Shown here: positions 27,055 through 32,802 of the stretch, piece by piece
How the letters are laid out: each line of letters starts with the position of its first letter
Position numbering within the stretch: the first letter of the stretch is position 1
NCBI GenBank assembly: GCA_027624795.1
Contig: JAQBTX010000006.1
Coordinates: 1-32,802, forward strand
Origin: a bacterium
Lineage (GTDB): Bacteria; Patescibacteriota; Microgenomatia; UBA1406; GWC2-37-13
Reading direction: 5' to 3'
DNA length: 32,802 nt
The notes under the pieces: model-generated
The model's database searches: none
What the model was told of the DNA's origin: nothing
What the model saw: the letters and a program-made list of their open reading frames with translations, nothing else
Translations under genes and position numbers: made by a program

Positions 27055-27564
27055 ATGAAACAAAATCTTATTATTGTCGGAAGCATCATTATTGCAGCAG
27101 TTCTTATTGGAATGTTTGTTCGTGGCAGATCAAACAAAACCCCAGAAATGCCAAAAGAAGGAATTTCAGATATTGCAGTCAGTGAGTCGATAAAGGCCAA
27201 AGAAGAAACCAGTGATCTTAATAGTGGAGAAAGTATGATGAAATCTACAACAGAAAAATTATTACCATATTCTCCGGAAACATTACAGGAAGCTCTAAAA
27301 GATGGCACTGATGTGCTTTTTTTCCATGCTGGGTGGTGCCCAACATGCATAGCGGCAGAGAAAGATTTTCGAGCAAATCTAGATCAGATTCCTGAAAATA
27401 TCACTATTATAAAAGCCAATTATGACACCGAAACAGAGCTTAAAGCAAAGTACGGAGTTGTAACGCAAGACACCTTTGTGCAAATTGACGGGCAAGGTGA
27501 AGTTATTGCAAAGTGGAATAGTGGCGGGAAAGGAATGCAAACTTTATTGAAAAATATTCGCTAA
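27055..27564 (+). CDS. Membrane-anchored thioredoxin-fold protein
   Basis: N-terminal TM 'LIIVGSIIIAAVLIGMFV' and active site 'FFHAGWCPTCIAAEKDF'. Start moved from 27034 to ATG 27055. Confidence 0.85.
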   Translation: MKQNLIIVGSIIIAAVLIGMFVRGRSNKTPEMPKEGISDIAVSESIKAKEETSDLNSGESMMKSTTEKLLPYSPETLQEALKDGTDVLFFHAGWCPTCIAAEKDFRANLDQIPENITIIKANYDTETELKAKYGVVTQDTFVQIDGQGEVIAKWNSGGKGMQTLLKNIR

Positions 27565-27576
27565 GAAAGTGGAATA

Positions 27577-28140
27577 TTACACCTCTTTATACCTAAAACA
27601 ATTCATCTCATGATCGTTTACCATGCCAGCAGATTGCATGTAAGCGTAACAGATGGTCGTTCCCACAAAATTCATACCACGTTTTATTAAATCCTTACTC
27701 ATGGCATCTGACTCTTTGGTTGACGCTGGAATATCTGACAGTTCTTTAAATGCATTAATGATTGGTTTACCTCCAACAAATTGCCAGATATATGCATCAA
27801 AACTTCCAAATTCTTTTTGTATATCTATAAAGACTCTAGCATTTCTGGTAGCAGACGCAATTTTTAATCTATTTCGAATAATATGGGGATTTTCTCGGAG
27901 CTTTTCATGTTTGACACTATCGTAGGCTGCAACTTTTTTCACATCAAAATCATCAAATGCTCTCCGGTATCCTTCTCGCTTACGAAGAACCGTAATCCAG
28001 GAAAGTCCCGCCTGAGCTCCTTCTAGAAGAATCATTTCGAAATGCTTGGCGTCATCGTGTTTGGGCACTCCCCATTCTTCATCGTGGTATTTAATATATA
28101 GCGGATCGCTACTGGACCACTTGCAACGGTGTTTGATCAT
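27577..28140 (-). CDS. tag: DNA-3-methyladenine glycosylase I
   Basis: 'CKWSSSDPLYIKYHDEEWGVPKHDDAKHFEMILLEGAQAGLSWITVLRKREGYRRAFDDFD', 'VNDHEMNCFRY'. Confidence 0.95.
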   Translation of the reverse strand: MIKHRCKWSSSDPLYIKYHDEEWGVPKHDDAKHFEMILLEGAQAGLSWITVLRKREGYRRAFDDFDVKKVAAYDSVKHEKLRENPHIIRNRLKIASATRNARVFIDIQKEFGSFDAYIWQFVGGKPIINAFKELSDIPASTKESDAMSKDLIKRGMNFVGTTICYAYMQSAGMVNDHEMNCFRYKEV

Positions 28141-28186
28141 AGATGAATATTATCTCATTGCGATGTGCATTATGGAAGGTTTTTTG

Positions 28187-29059
28187 TTACAAAATCACAC
28201 TCTCATCTTTTCTCGTTACAGATTGTTTGGTAAGAATATACGTATCGGTATTGTACGTATCTACAAATATAAATTCACCTTCTCCCTTCAAAATACCTTC
28301 GTATGGCAAACAGTATCCGCATCCATCGGCACCTCCTGGACATTTGAATTTACCCAATTTCCGCGCTGTTTTCATGCGCTTGGCGATATCTAAGATTGTT
28401 TCATATGCGTCATCTTTATTGGGAAGCTCTTGCTCAATAGGATCTTCGTCTTTTGCCAAATACCAATAGCTCGCCTTACTAACCGGTCGCTTTTGAGTAT
28501 TTCCTACCAATAAAAGGTAAATAGGAAGCTGCAGTGAGTTTGAAGATTCAGCATTATTGCCGGTTTTAAAATCTATGATGTGTACACTATCAGTGTCTTC
28601 CATATATTCAAGCCAGTCAATTTTGCCACACAATATAATATTATCTTCTTCAGATAAAAAATAATGAGGCAAATCTCCCTGTATCTTTACCGCCCTTCTT
28701 GCTATGGGGCCCGGGTTTTTGGTTACTCGTGAAATCATTTCTCGGCCTCGTTTTTTATATTGTTCTTCACTGTCGGCATCACGAAATCCTCCGCGTTTTC
28801 CGGTCACCTTTTTCCACGATTCATCAAACCTGTCCATAAGTATCGTACTAAAGCGATCTTTTACCGGAAGCACAGATAACGACTCTATAACTTCATGAAC
28901 CGCCTGGCCAAGCGCTAATGGCGCCGACATAATCTTAATCTTATGATTCGTTTTTGGGTCTTTATATACATGTTTCAATTCGTATGCCCGCTCACATTGA
29001 AGAAAGTCAGTTATGGAAGTATGAGAGACCCAAACTGCTGAATATTTATCTGGTGTCAT
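28187..29059 (-). CDS. Stand-alone PD-(D/E)XK nuclease (RecB/Cas4-like) with Fe-S-type cysteines
   Basis: 'SITDFLQCERAYELKHV', 'GKIDWLEYMEDTDSVHIIDFKTGN', 'LQLPIYLLL', 'CPGGADGCGYCLPYEG'. Confidence 0.85.
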   Translation of the reverse strand: MTPDKYSAVWVSHTSITDFLQCERAYELKHVYKDPKTNHKIKIMSAPLALGQAVHEVIESLSVLPVKDRFSTILMDRFDESWKKVTGKRGGFRDADSEEQYKKRGREMISRVTKNPGPIARRAVKIQGDLPHYFLSEEDNIILCGKIDWLEYMEDTDSVHIIDFKTGNNAESSNSLQLPIYLLLVGNTQKRPVSKASYWYLAKDEDPIEQELPNKDDAYETILDIAKRMKTARKLGKFKCPGGADGCGYCLPYEGILKGEGEFIFVDTYNTDTYILTKQSVTRKDESVIL

Positions 29060-29070
29060 GAGTCATTATA

Positions 29071-29394
29071 TCACTCCTTTGCTTTGGCAATATCTTTATG
29101 CAGATCTGCAAGAAGACAATTAACTGCCATTTTAATTTTTTCTTCGGTTTTATCTATTTTTCTTTTGATATGATTCCAAAGCTCATCGTGCGCTTCATCT
29201 GCCATGTGGTTCAGAAATATCTTTTTGTCTTCTTCAGAAAGTTCAGTGAGAATAGTATCGATTATCAGGTGATGTATCCCAGACTCGGCGATATCGATAA
29301 GCTCTTTGCGCTCTTCTACCGAAAGATCCAAGTCATCAAGCGCAGCATGAATAGAGTCTATAGTTATAAGGTGATGGTAAAAATGGCGCTTCAT
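29071..29394 (-). CDS. Hypothetical alpha-helical protein
   Basis: Start placed at internal ATG (MKRHFYHHLITIDS...), right after the upstream gene stop; fits a minus-strand run. Confidence 0.5.
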   Translation of the reverse strand: MKRHFYHHLITIDSIHAALDDLDLSVEERKELIDIAESGIHHLIIDTILTELSEEDKKIFLNHMADEAHDELWNHIKRKIDKTEEKIKMAVNCLLADLHKDIAKAKE

Positions 29395-29398
29395 AATA

Positions 29399-30280
29399 TC
29401 AGTGAATGTTAATAGGTCCGAGTGGTACGGTATTTTCCGGATCATCAATAAAAAAGTATACCACTGGTCCGCGGGCGCTGCCGTCTTGGCGCTCCAAGTA
29501 ACTCATAACTTCAGGCGACCCACCCAAGTGCTTGCCAGTCCACGGTGCCGGTCCGGCGTCCCCAATAACCACCACCATGGCTTTTCCATTCTCTGGATTT
29601 ACAATAAGCATTTTACGATATTTAAAGAATGCATACAGCTCATTTGGGTTTTCATCCCACCCTGGTGCTAAGAATGTCTGTACTGCTAAGTAGTACTTTT
29701 CCCGCTCAATATCTTCTTGGTTCAGAGCACTTGACTGGGCAAACCATCCCCATGCGCCCCGTCCCGGAGCCATACCAGAGCTGGCATATTGGGATTCTTC
29801 TGCGGTTTGAAAATGAGTTTCCATAGTGTCGCCGGAATAGCGCGCCAGATGTTGTTCGGCGCCAATCAACCCATAACTTCTATTAAGTCGTTTTCCATAC
29901 AGTTGGGCTTGAGCATTCATGCCAAAATATGACTTGAAGATTGCTGCAATCTGCGCTTCTTGCTCGGCATTGAGCTCGGTAACTTCTGGGGGAAGTGCCG
30001 CTTTTAATTCTTCTACCAGACTACTCGTCGAATGTGAGCTTGTTTTATCGACTGGGGCAGTGGAGGGAATTAAATTCTGAGCAAGGGTTTGGGCGGAAAC
30101 TGGATGCGAAAGCATGAGCATTCCCGCAGCAGATCCAGCAATAAGTTGTTTGGAATTGGCCTTTATCCATATGAGAGATTCTCTATGTTTCCCGACAAGA
30201 TCCTTATGAATCTTTTTATGACGTGCTACCCACGCATCACGAAGCTTATGGAAATGTGAAGAGTACCTTTTTATTGGCAT
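29399..30280 (-). CDS. Membrane-anchored or secreted protein with C-terminal double-psi-beta-barrel-like segment
   Basis: TM 'LIAGSAAGMLMLSHPVSA'; 'MLIVNPENGKAMVVVIGDAGPAPWTGKHLGGSPEVM'. Confidence 0.55.
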   Translation of the reverse strand: MPIKRYSSHFHKLRDAWVARHKKIHKDLVGKHRESLIWIKANSKQLIAGSAAGMLMLSHPVSAQTLAQNLIPSTAPVDKTSSHSTSSLVEELKAALPPEVTELNAEQEAQIAAIFKSYFGMNAQAQLYGKRLNRSYGLIGAEQHLARYSGDTMETHFQTAEESQYASSGMAPGRGAWGWFAQSSALNQEDIEREKYYLAVQTFLAPGWDENPNELYAFFKYRKMLIVNPENGKAMVVVIGDAGPAPWTGKHLGGSPEVMSYLERQDGSARGPVVYFFIDDPENTVPLGPINIH

Positions 30281-30363
30281 GTCATAAGTGTACTATATGG
30301 TATTTTCGTTGTATCATGAAATGAAGCTGAATATATACACTTTCAATTTATTTATCAATTGTT

Positions 30364-31290
30364 ATGACTGATCATAAAGGCAGGATTCGGAGCACTTTTT
30401 TGCTTGTCTTAGTGCTCGGTGGGCTCATTGTATTTGGATTGCTTAATAATTCAAGGGTGCCACAGAGAGAGCAAAAAAATGCAACGGTTCTGAGTATATT
30501 TTCGCATTTTATGAACCCACCAGTCGACGATCCCCTCATTAGAAACATCAAAGATATACTTGCAGAAACAGATGGGACATATGGCATCTTTATCAAACAT
30601 TTAGGGACCAATAAAACTTACACAATCAATGAACATCAGGAGTTTAAATCTGCAAGTCTTTATAAATTATGGGTCATGGCAGTAGCTTTTAACCAAAAAC
30701 AAAATAATAGACTCATGAACAATATTACAGTGAATCCAGATCTGACAAAGATACATGAAGCATTTTATAGCGCAACTGAAGAAGCAATGTTTACAAAAGG
30801 GAATAGCACTCAATCAGTAGATGAATTATTGGAAAAAATGATCACTATTTCAGATAATGATTCAGCACACTTACTCTCCAGTCATATAAGATTATCAAAA
30901 GTCACCACATTCCTTCAGGAGAATGGATTAAGAAATTCTACTATTGGGGATCATGATGGCTACCCTAAAACCTCCCCTTATGATATCGGACTTTTTTTTG
31001 AAAAGTTATATAACAGTGAACTTGCAGATAAAGTGCATACCTATCAAATGCTCGAGCTTCTCAAAAAGCAACTACTCAACGGTAAGCTCCCTAAAGACCT
31101 TCCCGCCGATGTGGTTATTGCTCACAAAACCGGAGAGCTTGAACGTGTTTCACATGACGCAGGTATAGTGTATTCCAATAAAGGGAATTACATTATCGTA
31201 ATTATGTCAGAAACAGATGACCACAGTGTTGCAAATGATCAGATCGCACGCATATCAAAAGTTGTTTATGACTATTTCATAAACAATTAG
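30364..31290 (+). CDS. Class A beta-lactamase-like serine hydrolase
   Basis: N-terminal TM; 'SLYKLW' (SxxK), 'SDNDSAHLL' (SDN), 'AHKTGEL' (KTG). Confidence 0.85.
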   Translation: MTDHKGRIRSTFLLVLVLGGLIVFGLLNNSRVPQREQKNATVLSIFSHFMNPPVDDPLIRNIKDILAETDGTYGIFIKHLGTNKTYTINEHQEFKSASLYKLWVMAVAFNQKQNNRLMNNITVNPDLTKIHEAFYSATEEAMFTKGNSTQSVDELLEKMITISDNDSAHLLSSHIRLSKVTTFLQENGLRNSTIGDHDGYPKTSPYDIGLFFEKLYNSELADKVHTYQMLELLKKQLLNGKLPKDLPADVVIAHKTGELERVSHDAGIVYSNKGNYIIVIMSETDDHSVANDQIARISKVVYDYFINN

Positions 31291-31348
31291 ATGGTGCGTG
31301 AATTATCACTATAGGTCGATTACTATTAGTCTCGCGGATCACATTTGA

Positions 31349-31354
31349 TATAAT
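31349..31354 (+). promoter_or_regulatory. -10 TATAAT, 6 nt before the ATG
   Basis: TATAAT-GAATAT-ATG at 31361. Confidence 0.5.
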
Positions 31355-31360
31355 GAATAT

Positions 31361-32740
31361 ATGAAGAAAGAAAAACAGTGTACCTATTACGTTTCCGGCA
31401 TGCATTGCCCTGCATGTGAAGTGCTTATTGAAAAAAAAATCTCCAAATTTCCTGGCGTAACCCATGTTGATGCATCCCTTTCTAAAAATGAACTGCAGGT
31501 TTCTTACCAAAAAGGAAGCAGAAAGTCACTTGATGAAATCAATAACGCGTTATTCGAATCTGGATATAGCGTATCAGACGAGCCAGTGGGAAATGTAGTC
31601 TTTGACCAACTTACCATCATGAGAGCCGCTGCAGTATTTGCATTTTTCTTTATTGGGTATCTCATTCTTGAAGATTCCAATATATTGGCTCAGGCGAGCG
31701 TAGATGGCAATTCGGGCATTATCGCTTTTTTTGTGCTGGGCATTGTAGCCGGTGTTTCTAGTTGCGCTGCTTTGGTGGGCGGTATCTTACTCTCTGTTTC
31801 CAAACAATGGAGTTCACTTTATGCGGGTGCGAAGGAGCATAAACGTGCTTTTCCCTTTATACTTTTTAATGCGGGGCGACTCGTGGGTTTTGCGGTATTT
31901 GGTGCAGCGCTTGGATATGTGGGATCTTTTTTCCAACTTTCTATTCAGCTTGCTTCAGCTATGACATTGGTGGTATCGGTCCTTATGATCACCATCGGGC
32001 TCCAGATGCTTCAGGTTCCTGGCTTTCGTAACCTCACCTTTCGACTTCCTTCATTTATAACGCGAAGTATTTCAGATGAAAGCAAGTTTAATGGCATATG
32101 GGGGCCATTTATGCTCGGAAGCTTTACTTTTTTCTTGCCGTGTGGATTTACCCTTATGGCACAAACGCTCGCACTTGCTACAGGGTCACCTCTCACAAGT
32201 ATGCTTATGATGGGTGCTTTTGCATTGGGTACGCTTCCCATGTTGGGAGTGATTAGTTTTTCAAGTATTTCTCTGCAAAACAATAAGGCGCTTGCCGGAA
32301 CATTTAATCTAGTGGTAGCTATTTTCATCGTTCTTTTTGGATTATATACGGTTAATTCGCAACTTAATGTATTGGGTTTAGTAAGTGCCAGTGATATACG
32401 AGCCGGCTTTACCTCAAAACAAATAGAGGTCAGTACTACGCTAGGAGCCAAGGTAGTTGAGAGGAACGGTAAACAGGTGCAGCAGGTAACCATGCAAGCA
32501 AAGGGATTTGAATATTTTCCTCAAACATTACAACTCAAGGCAGGCATACCGACCGAGTTAACGGTATTGAATGAAGGAATTGTGGGATGTGCCCGAGCTA
32601 TGTTTTCTGCCGGGCTTTTTAATGATGTATTGTATTTGCAAGGCGATTCTTCAACTACTACATTTACCCCACAAAAGGGTTCATATAAAATTAGCTGCAG
32701 CATGGGTATGGTTACACCAGTTCGAGTAGAGGTTATTTAG
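31361..32740 (+). CDS. HMA domain + TauE/SafE-DsbD-like membrane domain + C-terminal cupredoxin-like domain
   Basis: 'YVSGMHCPACEVLIEKKISKFPGV' (HMA GMxCxxC), 'GIVAGVSSCAALVGGILL' and 'TFFLPCGFTLMAQTLAL', C-terminal 'GFEYFPQTLQLKAGIPTELTVLN...GSYKISCSMGM'. Confidence 0.85.
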   Translation: MKKEKQCTYYVSGMHCPACEVLIEKKISKFPGVTHVDASLSKNELQVSYQKGSRKSLDEINNALFESGYSVSDEPVGNVVFDQLTIMRAAAVFAFFFIGYLILEDSNILAQASVDGNSGIIAFFVLGIVAGVSSCAALVGGILLSVSKQWSSLYAGAKEHKRAFPFILFNAGRLVGFAVFGAALGYVGSFFQLSIQLASAMTLVVSVLMITIGLQMLQVPGFRNLTFRLPSFITRSISDESKFNGIWGPFMLGSFTFFLPCGFTLMAQTLALATGSPLTSMLMMGAFALGTLPMLGVISFSSISLQNNKALAGTFNLVVAIFIVLFGLYTVNSQLNVLGLVSASDIRAGFTSKQIEVSTTLGAKVVERNGKQVQQVTMQAKGFEYFPQTLQLKAGIPTELTVLNEGIVGCARAMFSAGLFNDVLYLQGDSSTTTFTPQKGSYKISCSMGMVTPVRVEVI

Positions 32741-32802
32741 GGTAAAAAAGAAAGAGCTGCGGGGATTGGAGGATGTTAGAACTTTTTTAGCCTTAAATAA
32801 GG

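Noticed and set aside
32011-32493. Minus-strand 160-aa ORF inside the HMA-TauE-cupredoxin gene
   Set aside because: Shadow ORF opposite a well-supported membrane protein gene.
1-32802. CRISPR arrays, rRNA or tRNA genes
   Set aside because: No regularly spaced repeats and no recognisable rRNA/tRNA sequence seen; a covariance-model scan was not possible.

Overview
This 32.8 kb window looks like part of a Patescibacteria/CPR genome, probably Microgenomates-like; that placement is an inference from gene content and the many CPR-typical membrane and hypothetical proteins. It contains dnaN-dnaA with a likely replication origin at about 13.95 kb, where the dominant gene direction switches from minus to plus. 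Other housekeeping genes are recA-recX, a ribonuclease Y homologue, an HU protein, an S1-domain protein, manA and pgi. Envelope genes include a SpoIID-domain protein, an IPETG sortase-type surface protein, a class A beta-lactamase-like protein and HMA/TauE-SafE/cupredoxin metal-handling proteins. Two strongly degraded transposase remnants lie at 16.5-17.6 kb. The most unusual observations are: (i) a Phd/YefM-like antitoxin tail fused to the C-terminus of glucose-6-phosphate isomerase, directly followed by a RelE-like toxin; (ii) a 38-bp perfect direct repeat of the rny 3' end bracketing about 1.07 kb that carries a toxin-antitoxin pair, which looks like an integration scar without an integrase; (iii) a ribbon-helix-helix/zinc-ribbon regulator coupled to an ABC1/UbiB-type kinase, with a 25-bp operator-like palindrome over its -10 box; and (iv) recurrent TATAAT-N5-7-ATG spacing that implies leaderless transcription. 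All family calls come from reading motifs by eye. No database search was run.
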